NCBI GenBank assembly: GCA_002381765.1
Contig: DFXX01000071.1
Coordinates: forward strand, 1 to 16,951
Direction: 5' to 3'
Source: Bacteriovoracaceae bacterium UBA4097
GTDB taxonomy: Bacteria; Bdellovibrionota; Bacteriovoracia; Bacteriovoracales; Bacteriovoracaceae
Length of the DNA: 16,951 nt
The notes beneath the pieces are model-generated. The model saw nothing but the letters and a program-made list of their open reading frames with translations, did no database searches and had not been told where the DNA came from. Positions within the stretch are counted from its first letter, which is position 1; each line of letters starts with the position of its first letter. A program made the position numbers and the translations under genes. Positions 1-6,826 of the stretch are shown in pieces.

Positions 1-83
1 AGACTGGTCTTGATGATGGCCTTACGTGATAAATCTAGATTCGATCGAATGTCCTGATAAAGGGACTGAATTTCACTACTCAA
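1..83 (-). CDS. possible start of an unknown gene, cut by the left edge
   Basis: Reading leftward from a TTG at 83-81, the frame stays open to the window edge for 27 codons and begins LSSEIQSLYQDIRSNLDL, a hydrophilic, helix-like sequence. A GGAG lies four bases before the TTG (91-88), only a few bases past the stop of the aminopeptidase gene, so this would be the next gene of the same transcript. The evidence is limited to the open frame, the ribosome binding site and the position. No family can be recognised. A competing plus-strand frame is open from base 1 to a TGA at 55-57, so a convergent gene ending there is the alternative. Confidence 0.35.
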   Translation of the reverse strand, partial: MSSEIQSLYQDIRSNLDLSRKAIIKTS

Positions 84-97
84 AGTACTCCATTTTT

Positions 98-1285
98 TTA
101 ATTAGCTAGCTCAACTATAAAGGCAGTGGCCAGCTTAGCAAACTTATATGCATGTTTAGCATCTCCCCCGGCGGATTGCAAAGTATCCTGGGCGGTATGT
201 ATCCGTCTGTTACTATCTTCCTTGTTGGATTCAAAGGGCATGGATGCCGGATAGCCGGCGGCCGTCCAGGAAGCATGATCGGAGCAGCCATAACCACAAC
301 GAGAGTATCCCCATGGCACATGGATATATTCATCGATGAGAATTCCGATAAATTCATTTTGGGCAACATTAGTATAATCCGTCATGAGCACGATATCTTT
401 ATCGCTGGTTCCCTTAAAGAGAGTCATATCTAGCTGCATGACACCTATTACGTTTTGACCATTTGCTTTAAAGCTATTGGCGATTTCCTTAGATCCGAGG
501 AGGCCTACTTCTTCAGCAGCATAGGCCATAAATTTAACTGTTCTCTTTGGTTGGAAATTATTTAGCATCAGGACGCGCATGGCTTCGGTCATAGTGGCAA
601 TTCCAGAAGCATTATCATCAGCACCTGGGGACCGACTATTACTCCCTCCCCAGAAGCCTGCGATGGAGTCTGCATGACCTCCCACGATAATAATCTCTTG
701 CGGATGCTCAGAACCAGGAATCGTCATGATGACAGAAGGTTGCGGCCACTTTCCATGCTGAAAAAGTTCAACATGAACATCTGAGCGGTGGGCGGCCAAT
801 GCGGCCCAAGTAGCGCGGATGAAGTGAGATGATTCCACTCCTGTATCTGACTTATAATGACGGGTTTTAAAATCCGAAAGCTTAAGGATCATCTCGCGAA
901 TAGGAGCTTCTTCGATCTGCTTCATCATGGGTGAAACCAGGGCTCCCTGATTAAGAGCATAGTCCGTGAAGACCGCTTTTTCAGCAAAGAGGCTTTCTCC
1001 TTGAGAATTAACTGCATCCAAGGCTTCATCCATTGTTTCATGGGCCATAAAGCCGCCACAGCGATGAAGTTCATGATGAATCACATGCGAGAGTTGCTCG
1101 ATCTCAGCTGGAGACATTTTAATTATAGTAGCGATGTCAGTTTTTAATAAGGACTGAGCAGACTTGTTCAGTTTGGGAAGGATCTTGGCAAGGACTTCAT
1201 TATCGACTGTTAACCATTGATCCTGAGGAGCACCAAAAGCACTAAGGGAAGCGATGATGGCCAGTGATCCTATGATTTTTTTCAT
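98..1285 (-). CDS. secreted M28 zinc aminopeptidase (bacterial leucyl aminopeptidase type)
   Basis: Predicted exported exopeptidase that removes N-terminal, mostly hydrophobic residues from peptides using two zinc ions. It has 395 residues: a Sec signal peptide at about 1-18, a probable propeptide to about residue 105, then an M28 catalytic domain. The metal ligands are visible in order: His204 (GGHADS), Asp223 (GADDN), Glu258-Glu259 (AAEEVG, the general base and a ligand), Asp286 (QLDM) and His363 (IHTAQD). From memory, this spacing matches the mature Vibrio (Aeromonas) proteolyticus aminopeptidase with a constant offset of about 107. Cys330 and Cys334 in CGYGCSDHASW match that enzyme's disulfide. 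The start follows AAGGA eight bases upstream. It has its own promoter region, shared divergently with the flavoprotein operon. Family is sure; exact specificity is not. Confidence 0.93.
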   Translation of the reverse strand: MKKIIGSLAIIASLSAFGAPQDQWLTVDNEVLAKILPKLNKSAQSLLKTDIATIIKMSPAEIEQLSHVIHHELHRCGGFMAHETMDEALDAVNSQGESLFAEKAVFTDYALNQGALVSPMMKQIEEAPIREMILKLSDFKTRHYKSDTGVESSHFIRATWAALAAHRSDVHVELFQHGKWPQPSVIMTIPGSEHPQEIIIVGGHADSIAGFWGGSNSRSPGADDNASGIATMTEAMRVLMLNNFQPKRTVKFMAYAAEEVGLLGSKEIANSFKANGQNVIGVMQLDMTLFKGTSDKDIVLMTDYTNVAQNEFIGILIDEYIHVPWGYSRCGYGCSDHASWTAAGYPASMPFESNKEDSNRRIHTAQDTLQSAGGDAKHAYKFAKLATAFIVELAN

Positions 1286-1410
1286 TTTTTACATCCTTGC
1301 TAATAAAAATGACTGATATGATTAACCCATAGTTTAAACTCTTTTGGGAAGGAAAAGTTTGAGACTTTGACTTTCAATGACGCAACTCTGTACGAGAGAT
1401 AAGGATCAAT
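1286..1410. promoter_or_regulatory. divergent promoter region between aminopeptidase and flavoprotein genes
   Basis: This 125-base gap must hold promoters for both directions. It contains a perfect 10-bp palindrome AGTTTAAACT at 1331-1340, a possible operator. For the plus strand there is an extended -10 candidate, TG-A-TATGAT (1314-1322), with no good -35. It would give a leader of roughly 80 bases. No clear minus-strand promoter was found by eye. Confidence 0.4.
1314..1322 (+). promoter_or_regulatory. candidate extended -10 element for the flavoprotein operon
   Basis: TGATATGAT matches the extended -10 form TGnTATAAT with one mismatch (TATGAT, five of six). There is no recognisable -35 at 16-18 bases upstream, which extended -10 promoters can tolerate. 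It assumes E. coli-like sigma-70 preferences, so it is only a candidate. Confidence 0.25.
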
Positions 1411-2394
1411 ATGAAAACTGCACTGACTGAACTTTTAAAGATCGAACTTCCCATAATCATGGCCCCTATGTTTCTTGTGACCAATCCGGATATGGTCGTT
1501 GCGGCTGCTGAATCGGGAATTGCGGGTTGTATTCCTGCCATGAACTTCAGAACAATTGAGGAACTGGAGGCCGGTATTAAGGATATCAAGAGCCGAACAA
1601 ACAAACCCTTTGGAATCAATCTTATCGTCAATAAGTCCAACATCAATTTAAAAAAGCAGCTCCATAAATGCCTTGACCTGGGAGTAGATTTTTTTATTAC
1701 TTCTCTAGGTTCACCTGAAGAGGTTATCAATGAATCCAAACGTCAGGGAACAAAGGTCTTTTGCGATGTCATCGAAGAGAACTATGCTAAGAAAGTCGAA
1801 GGCCTGGGTGCTGATGGCATTATTGCAGTAAACTCAGGAGCTGGGGGACATTTGGGTAATATTCCTGCCTCAATTCTTGTTCCTACACTGAAAGCTTTGT
1901 GTAAAATTCCTGTCATCTCTGCTGGTGGGGTTGGAACTGGAGCGGGTATTGTCTCTATGCTCGCTCTTGGAGCCGATGGCCTCTCCATTGGATCTCCTTT
2001 CATCGCCACTACAGAATCCAAGGTCACCCAAGAATATAAGAATGCTTGTGTGGAATATGGAGCTGAAGACATCGTGGTGACAACAAAGCTGTCTGGGAGC
2101 AGATGTACTGTTATCAACTCTCCTTACATGAAAAAGATCGGAACCGAGCAGAATATGATTGAAGGCTTTCTGAATCAAAACAAGAAATTAAAAAAATATG
2201 CCAAGATGCTGACCTACTATAAAGGCATGAAGCTTCTAGAAAAGGCTGCCTTTGGTGCAACCTATCAGTCAGTCTGGTGCGCAGGAAGTTCCATTGAGTT
2301 TACTAAAAAAGTTGAATCTATTTCTGATATCGTTAGCCGCTTTAAATCAGAAATTAAAACAGCTCAAGATGATCTCAACTCAAAATTAGGATAA
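1411..2394 (+). CDS. FMN-dependent nitronate monooxygenase / FabK-family oxidoreductase
   Basis: Cytoplasmic TIM-barrel flavoprotein of 327 residues, the usual family length. Visible family blocks: APMFLVTNPDMVVAAAESG (18-36) at the first strand, GINLIV (68-73), GADGIIAVNSGAGGHLG (133-149) with the catalytic-type His147, and the FMN phosphate-binding blocks AGGVGTGAG (171-179) and ALGADGLSIGSPF (185-197). The C-terminal part, with VWCAG followed by SISDIVSRF, is also typical. The family includes nitronate monooxygenases (oxidising nitroalkane anions) and FabK, the flavin enoyl-ACP reductase; sequence alone does not separate them here. The start has AAGGA six bases upstream. The next gene, a hotdog-fold protein, follows after 2 bases, so the pair is surely cotranscribed. 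That partner makes an acyl-thioester role at least as likely as nitronate detoxification. Confidence 0.88.
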   Translation: MKTALTELLKIELPIIMAPMFLVTNPDMVVAAAESGIAGCIPAMNFRTIEELEAGIKDIKSRTNKPFGINLIVNKSNINLKKQLHKCLDLGVDFFITSLGSPEEVINESKRQGTKVFCDVIEENYAKKVEGLGADGIIAVNSGAGGHLGNIPASILVPTLKALCKIPVISAGGVGTGAGIVSMLALGADGLSIGSPFIATTESKVTQEYKNACVEYGAEDIVVTTKLSGSRCTVINSPYMKKIGTEQNMIEGFLNQNKKLKKYAKMLTYYKGMKLLEKAAFGATYQSVWCAGSSIEFTKKVESISDIVSRFKSEIKTAQDDLNSKLG

Positions 2395-2396
2395 GC

Positions 2397-2909
2397 ATGA
2401 AGATTGCCTATAAGCTCATCGACAAACTAATGGCCAATCCCTCAAAGACCAATGTCATGGCGCTCAATAAAGTCCTGACCATTGGAATTCCCTTCAATGC
2501 TCCTCATGGCTTTAAGATTAAAAGTCTGAGTCCTGAAGCCGTCGTTATCACTGCACCCGATAGAAAGTTAAATCATAATCATCTGGGAGGGATTCACGCT
2601 TGTGCCATAGCTACCATTGGTGAATTCTGCGCAGGCATGGCACTTCTCTCATCTTTCGGTATTAGCCGCTATCGCCTAATCTTGGCCGAACTCAATGTGA
2701 AGTATAGTTATCAGGGAAGAAGCGATCTAGAAGGAACCTGTTCTCCTCATCAAATTGAAAAAGAGAAAATTTCTCAGGCCTTACAAGATAACGGTAAACA
2801 TCTTCAAACCATGCAGACGATCATCAGAGATAAATTCGGAGCTGAGGTGGCGATAGTCACCACCACCTGGCAGCTTAAATCATGGGACCAGGTTAAGACC
2901 AGAGGTTAA
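2397..2909 (+). CDS. DUF4442 hotdog-fold protein (thioesterase-like)
   Basis: 170-residue cytoplasmic protein resembling the DUF4442 branch of the hotdog superfamily, which also contains acyl-CoA thioesterases and FabZ-type dehydratases. The diagnostic stretch is NHNHLGGIHACAIATIGEF (about residues 59-77), the central hotdog helix that begins with the N-x-x-G-x-x-H-A pattern. It is followed by strands with alternating hydrophobics (LILAELNVKYSY and EVAIVTTTWQL). No confirmed catalytic residue can be assigned, and the substrate is unknown. It starts 2 bases after the flavoprotein stop with no separate promoter space, implying translational coupling. Its last 17 bases overlap the end of feoB on the other strand. 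Family placement is by pattern recognition; function is inferred from context only. Confidence 0.78.
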   Translation: MKIAYKLIDKLMANPSKTNVMALNKVLTIGIPFNAPHGFKIKSLSPEAVVITAPDRKLNHNHLGGIHACAIATIGEFCAGMALLSSFGISRYRLILAELNVKYSYQGRSDLEGTCSPHQIEKEKISQALQDNGKHLQTMQTIIRDKFGAEVAIVTTTWQLKSWDQVKTRG

Positions 2910-4755
2910 CCAATAGTCGAGCAAGCCAGGCAAAGAAGTAGGCCAAGGCCAAAGTATAGGTACCCATAACAAGTGGCCATCTCCAGGAATTCGTTTCTCG
3001 CTTTAGTACCGCGAAGGTAGAAATGCACTGGGGAGCAAAGACAAACCAGATGAGAAGGGCCACCAAGGAGCCCAGGCCAAATTGAGCTACAAGAGCTTCG
3101 GACATGGTTGTTTCAAAGCCCTCAGTCCCCTCTTGAATTGAAAGCACCATTGAAAGTGCACTCACAACAACTTCTCTTGCTCCAATACTAGGAATCAGAG
3201 CAGTTGTAATTCTCCAATCAAATCCCAAAGGTCTAAAAACTGGCTCAAAAAATCGACCGATATGAGCGGCATAAGATTGCTCTAACTGCGTCTCTCCACC
3301 CTGCTGAGGAAAGGTCATGAGAAACCAAATGACAATGCTCACGATTAAAATTATTCCGCCTGCCTTCTTTAAAAAAATCTTTCCCTTGTTTTGCATAACT
3401 ACCAAAAGATTATTCCATTTAGGAATGCGATAAGGTGGTAGTTCCATTAAAAGCATGGAGGGAGAAGACTGAGGAAGGGATTTCTTAAAGACCAACGACA
3501 CAATCAATGCCGAGACAAAGCCCAGAACATAAAGAGCAAAAAGTGCTAGTCCAGGGAGCTTAATCCAGCTCATGCCCATAAAGGGCTCATTGGGTATAAG
3601 GGCACCAATCAAAATAGCATAGACTGGTAATCTCGCTGAGCAAGTCGTGAGAGGAATCACCAACATGGTTATTAGTCTTTCACGATGATTATCGATAACT
3701 CGGGTAGATAAAATCCCCGGAATGGCACAGGCATGAGACGAGAGAAGTGGGATAACCGCTTTCCCTGGCAGGCCTATTTTTCTCATGAAGGAATCCATCA
3801 AAAATGCTGCTCGTCCGAGATAACCCAGATCTTCCAGAAACTGAATGAATAAAAAGAGAATCATGATCTGAGGAAGGAAAACCAGTACACCCCCTACTCC
3901 ACTGATGATTCCGTCAGCAAGCAAGCTTCTTAAAAGATCATTCTGCACATAGGTTGAGACGATCTCTGAGAGAAAAGCAAATCCCGACTCCAGCATATCT
4001 TGCAAAGGAGAGGCCCAGGTGAAGAGAGTTTGAAACATCAAGATAAGAAGTAAAAAGAGGATAAGAATTCCCCACACCGGATGAAGTACTAGATGATCGA
4101 CTCTTTCGCTAAAAGTATCAGGTCTTAAGGGAGAAAGGGTCACATCTTTTATAAGTGAGTCGACCTTCTTAAAAATGCCGTTCACATAAGGAGGAGAACG
4201 AAATACTTTCTGATAGTTTTGTGGAAGTTCGATAGAAGGAATCACTTCCTGGCCCATCTTGGTTTTAAGAAGATTTTTTAAATCAGAAAGTCCTGCCCCA
4301 GTGGAAGCACTGGTTGGAATAATAACCGCTCCTAACTCTTGAGAGAACTTCGCGAGATCTATTTCAAATCCTCTTTTATGAGCTTCATCCATAAGGTTCA
4401 AAGCAATCACGAGAGGATATCCAAGCTCTTTTAATTGATAAGCTAGAAACAAAGACTTATCTAAATTAGTCGCATCCAGAACCAGGACAAAAAGGTCGGC
4501 CAGTCTTTCTTTTTCTTTTTGAAGAAGAAAGTCCTTTGTTACTTTTTCATCGAGGGTTGTAGCATCCAAAGAATAAATACCAGGCAAGTCGATCACTTCG
4601 ATAATTCTCTGACCATGCTCTGAAATCCAACCCGTTTTTTTCTCTACGGTAACTCCTGGAAAGTTAGCAACTCTTTGAAAACTTCCAGTTAGCTTGTTAA
4701 AAAGAGCGGTTTTACCAACATTGGGCATCCCGACTAAGGCAACTCTAAATGTCAT
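2893..4755 (-). CDS. feoB: ferrous iron transporter FeoB
   Basis: Inner-membrane Fe(II) importer with an N-terminal GTPase domain. G motifs: G1 GMPNVGKT (9-16), G2 in ANFPGVTVEKK (30-40), G3 DLPG (56-59), G4 NLMD (120-123), G5 TSAS (148-151). A short helical region follows, then the polytopic membrane part from about residue 225, including the gate-like repeats CAIPGILSTR (343-352), TCSARLPVYA (371-380) and GAREVVVSAL (525-534), and FAPQC near the C-terminus. At 620 residues it is shorter than the E. coli protein (about 770), within the range of compact FeoB proteins. The gate reads HACAIPGI rather than the enterobacterial GCNVPAI form, but the Cys and Pro are kept. The start overlaps the feoA stop by ATGA. 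No FeoC-like gene follows; the gene ends inside the convergent hotdog gene. Confidence 0.97.
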   Translation of the reverse strand: MTFRVALVGMPNVGKTALFNKLTGSFQRVANFPGVTVEKKTGWISEHGQRIIEVIDLPGIYSLDATTLDEKVTKDFLLQKEKERLADLFVLVLDATNLDKSLFLAYQLKELGYPLVIALNLMDEAHKRGFEIDLAKFSQELGAVIIPTSASTGAGLSDLKNLLKTKMGQEVIPSIELPQNYQKVFRSPPYVNGIFKKVDSLIKDVTLSPLRPDTFSERVDHLVLHPVWGILILFLLLILMFQTLFTWASPLQDMLESGFAFLSEIVSTYVQNDLLRSLLADGIISGVGGVLVFLPQIMILFLFIQFLEDLGYLGRAAFLMDSFMRKIGLPGKAVIPLLSSHACAIPGILSTRVIDNHRERLITMLVIPLTTCSARLPVYAILIGALIPNEPFMGMSWIKLPGLALFALYVLGFVSALIVSLVFKKSLPQSSPSMLLMELPPYRIPKWNNLLVVMQNKGKIFLKKAGGIILIVSIVIWFLMTFPQQGGETQLEQSYAAHIGRFFEPVFRPLGFDWRITTALIPSIGAREVVVSALSMVLSIQEGTEGFETTMSEALVAQFGLGSLVALLIWFVFAPQCISTFAVLKRETNSWRWPLVMGTYTLALAYFFAWLARLLVNLWS

Positions 4756-4997
4756 TCTTGGACCTCTACAGAAACCAGCATCGCCTCCTCACGTGATAAG
4801 GCGACCTGCCTACCACGAACCTCTACCAAGAGAGGTTCTTTAAATAAAGGAGCCTTACGGGTCACCCTAATCGTATGCCCCGCCAGGAAACCTAGATGCA
4901 TAAGCCGAGCTTCCAGATCACTGAGATTACGTACGTCATCATCGGTGAAGGAGAGAACGGTTAACTTCTTATTTAATGGTGCCTCATTGATTGTCAT
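4752..4997 (-). CDS. feoA: FeoA, small SH3-like partner of FeoB
   Basis: Small cytoplasmic SH3-fold protein that assists FeoB. From the ATG at 4997 it has 81 residues, the normal FeoA length. The core pattern is present: LTVLSF, then LEARLMHLGFLAGHTIRVTRK and a C-terminal strand pair with LVEVRGRQVALSREEA. The stop TGA overlaps the feoB ATG (ATGA), indicating translational coupling. A longer frame begins at a TTG at 5033, adding 12 residues (MARTQRVWYIKH). An AGAAGG sits only one base before that TTG, too close to be convincing, and the added residues do not look like FeoA, so the ATG is preferred although it also lacks a strong ribosome binding site. An imperfect inverted repeat (5000-5015) lies just upstream. 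Confidence 0.9.
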   Translation of the reverse strand: MTINEAPLNKKLTVLSFTDDDVRNLSDLEARLMHLGFLAGHTIRVTRKAPLFKEPLLVEVRGRQVALSREEAMLVSVEVQE

Positions 4998-4999
4998 AT

Positions 5000-5015
5000 G
5001 TTTGATATACCAAAC
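5000..5015. repeat. imperfect inverted repeat immediately upstream of the feoA ATG
   Basis: GTTTGATATACCAAAC consists of GTTTG and CAAAC arms around a TATA core, with one mismatched pair. It sits two bases before the feoA ATG. It could be an operator or a weak RNA hairpin over the translation start. It does not match the Fur box. If feoA starts at the TTG at 5033, it lies inside the coding region. Confidence 0.3.
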
Positions 5016-5087
5016 TCTTTGGGTTCTGGCCAAACCTTCTTGTCGATTTGGGGGAAAATCTGGCCCAAAAATTTTGACTGGTTAGGG

Positions 5088-5110
5088 AAGATTTTGAAGC
5101 CTAAAATCTT
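5088..5110. repeat. inverted repeat in the feoA/5'-nucleotidase divergent promoter region
   Basis: AAGATTTT (5088-5095) and AAAATCTT (5103-5110) form a perfect 8-bp inverted repeat with a 7-base spacer, midway between the divergent feoAB and 5'-nucleotidase genes. A palindrome GGTTAACC follows at 5122-5129 and a related GGTTAGGG at 5080-5087. No U-tract follows on either strand, so a terminator is unlikely. An operator for one or both transcripts is more plausible. The rest of the 5034-5188 gap shows no convincing promoter by eye. Confidence 0.4.
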
Positions 5111-5188
5111 AACTTTAAATAGGTTAACCCACTCTTATCTGGCCAGTGTGCCATTGATTCGATAGATGATTTAGAAACCGGAGGCTTC

Positions 5189-6742
5189 ATGAAGTTACTT
5201 GGAATATGGACATTGTTCTTGGCTCTATCCTTCAATGTTTTTGCTTACACTAAAGGCAAAAAATATAAACTCACTATTCTTCATACCAATGATCATCATG
5301 GTCGATTTTGGCCAAATGGTGATGGAGAACTAGGACTTGCGGCCCGTGCCACCTTGATTGATTCGTTAAGAAAGCAGGTTAAGGCACAAGGTGGACATGT
5401 TCTTCTGCTTGATGCCGGTGACGTCAATACAGGTATACCTCAATCTGATCTGCAAAAAGCAGAGCCAGATTTTAAGGGCATGTCCCTCTTAGACTATGAT
5501 GTTATGGCAATTGGAAATCACGAGTTTGATCAAACTTTAGAGACCATCTATCAGCAGCAACTATGGGCTGGCTTTCCTTTCATCAGTGCTAACATCTATT
5601 TCGAGAAATCTGGAGAGCGACCTTTCCCTTCTCATATTCTAAAACAATTAGATGATCTTAAAGTGACCATCTTCGGTCTTACGACTGAGGATACTCCCCT
5701 TAAGACAAATGCCTTGCACACTAAGGGGCTTCATTTCAGGGCCGCCGTGAAAGAAGCTAAAAAACTAGTTCCGGAACTCAAAAAGAATACAGATGTTTTA
5801 ATTGCGCTTACCCATATTGGACATCATCCTAATGAGAGCCATAAGGCAGATGCTCCAGGGGATGTTACCCTTGCCCGTAATGTTAACGGTATCGATCTGA
5901 TCGTTGGTGGTCATACTCAAAAGCCCTTGTTCAAACCGGATATTCAGAATGGAACGATTATCGTTCAGGCCTATGAATGGGGTAAATATGTAGGTAAAGT
6001 TGATCTGGAATTTCTTGATGGAAAACTAACTTTAAAAGAATATAAACTCATTCCTGTTAATTTAAAAAATACACCCAAGATTACTCCTGATAAAAAGCTG
6101 GAAGCCTATCTAAAGCCTTATAAAGATAAAGGTGACCAGCTCATTAAGGAGATGAATAAGTCTGAATTTTCAAGCTCCGATCTGGGAGTGGCAGAGGTTG
6201 AATTCATCGGAGACCGAAATATCGTTCGAAATCAAGAAACCAATTTAGGGAATCTTGTGACCCGTGCTTTTAAAGAAAAATTCAAGGCTGATATTGGTCT
6301 TATGAATTCTGGTGGACTCCGCGAGTCGCTGAAAGCTGGCAAGATTACCTATGAATCCCTACTCATCGTTCTTCCCTTTAAGGGAGAAATCGTAACCGCT
6401 AAGCTTCAAGGTAACGCCCTCAGGAAATATCTTGAAAACGTTGTATTTGAATTAACCCCTGGTTCAGGTAGCTTTCCTCAGATGAGTGGCGTGGAAATCG
6501 TAACCGACAAGAAAACCAAAAGATTTAAGAAGATTCTTATCAATGGCAAGTCCTTGTCAGAGCGAAGAATTTACACCATTGCCATGCCTGAGTTCATAGC
6601 CAAAGGTGGCGATAAATACCCTGCCTTGAAATACGAAAAGACCGGAAAAATTGATGTGAATATTCTGACTGAATATTTAATAAATAAAAAGGGTCTCAAG
6701 GCCCGGGATTTTGCCCCTACTGGCTATATACGCCATGAGTAA
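5189..6742 (+). CDS. exported UshA-like 5'-nucleotidase / metallophosphatase
   Basis: Predicted periplasmic or surface enzyme that hydrolyses 5'-nucleotides (possibly also nucleotide sugars) to nucleosides and phosphate. It has 517 residues: a signal peptide (1-19, ending FNVFA), a calcineurin-like metallophosphatase domain to about 290, and a 5'-nucleotidase C-terminal domain from about 335. The dimetal site is complete: Asp35 and His37 (TNDHHG), Asp78 (DAGD), Asn110-His111 (GNHEFD), His209 (LTHIGHH), His242 and Gln244 (GGHTQ). The GHxQ form is that of E. coli UshA. The C-domain carries ETNLGNLVT, NSGGLRESLKAGKITY with the substrate-binding Arg378, and IAKGGDKY. The start follows GGAGG at a four-base spacing. 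No lipobox or LPXTG-type anchor is seen. It lies directly upstream of the nuclease gene, suggesting joint nucleic acid salvage. Confidence 0.92.
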   Translation: MKLLGIWTLFLALSFNVFAYTKGKKYKLTILHTNDHHGRFWPNGDGELGLAARATLIDSLRKQVKAQGGHVLLLDAGDVNTGIPQSDLQKAEPDFKGMSLLDYDVMAIGNHEFDQTLETIYQQQLWAGFPFISANIYFEKSGERPFPSHILKQLDDLKVTIFGLTTEDTPLKTNALHTKGLHFRAAVKEAKKLVPELKKNTDVLIALTHIGHHPNESHKADAPGDVTLARNVNGIDLIVGGHTQKPLFKPDIQNGTIIVQAYEWGKYVGKVDLEFLDGKLTLKEYKLIPVNLKNTPKITPDKKLEAYLKPYKDKGDQLIKEMNKSEFSSSDLGVAEVEFIGDRNIVRNQETNLGNLVTRAFKEKFKADIGLMNSGGLRESLKAGKITYESLLIVLPFKGEIVTAKLQGNALRKYLENVVFELTPGSGSFPQMSGVEIVTDKKTKRFKKILINGKSLSERRIYTIAMPEFIAKGGDKYPALKYEKTGKIDVNILTEYLINKKGLKARDFAPTGYIRHE

Positions 6743-6748
6743 AGGCGG

Positions 6749-6821
6749 ACTCCTTTAATCCAGTTAAGAATAGTAGAAGAAAGAATATTTCTCTACTATT
6801 CTTATGGCTGATTAAAGGAGT
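6749..6821 (+). promoter_or_regulatory. long stem-loop burying the nuclease ribosome binding site
   Basis: The 84-base gap between the 5'-nucleotidase and nuclease genes is almost wholly one hairpin. The outer arms, ACTCCTTTAATC (6749-6760) and GATTAAAGGAGT (6810-6821), are perfect over 12 bp. The inner arms, TAAGAATAGTAGA (6765-6777) and TCTACTATTCTTA (6792-6804), are perfect over 13 bp. GAAA/TTTC (6779-6782 and 6788-6791) close a 5-base loop after one bulged A. The AAAGGAG that serves as nuclease ribosome binding site is inside the 3' outer arm. There is no U-tract, so it is not a standard terminator. The likely effect is blocking nuclease translation from read-through RNA; an RNase III-type processing site is another option. 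Confidence 0.8.
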
Positions 6822-6826
6822 AATCA

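Noticed and set aside
1..57. Plus-strand frame open from base 1 to a TGA at 55-57
   Set aside because: Too short to judge; the opposite strand has a start codon with a ribosome binding site in the same stretch, which I preferred at low confidence.
152..433. 93-codon plus-strand ORF opposite the aminopeptidase
   Set aside because: Lies wholly inside a well-supported gene on the other strand, and its translation has no family-like features; the same holds for the other antisense or out-of-frame ORFs inside feoB, kinase, M3 peptidase, rpiB and ahcY.
1377..1430. Short plus-strand ORF from an ATG at 1377 overlapping the flavoprotein start
   Set aside because: It has no ribosome binding site and its stop falls inside the flavoprotein gene without an ATGA-type overlap.
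2891..2911. Small inverted repeat GGTTAA...TTAACC at the hotdog/feoB junction as a bidirectional terminator
   Set aside because: Only six AT-rich pairs around a 9-base loop and no T-run on either strand; both stop codons happen to lie in it.
4998..5033. TTG-initiated N-terminal extension of FeoA
   Set aside because: The AGAAGG is only one base from the TTG, and the extra 12 residues do not resemble FeoA, whose usual length is reached from the ATG at 4997.
5034..5188. Fur box upstream of feoA
   Set aside because: No stretch approaches the GATAATGATAATCATTATC pattern, despite feoAB commonly being Fur-regulated.
6749..6821. Stem-loop as an ordinary Rho-independent terminator of the 5'-nucleotidase gene
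   Set aside because: The 3' arm is followed by AATCAATG rather than a T-run, the stem is AT-rich and unusually long, and its last bases are the next gene's ribosome binding site.
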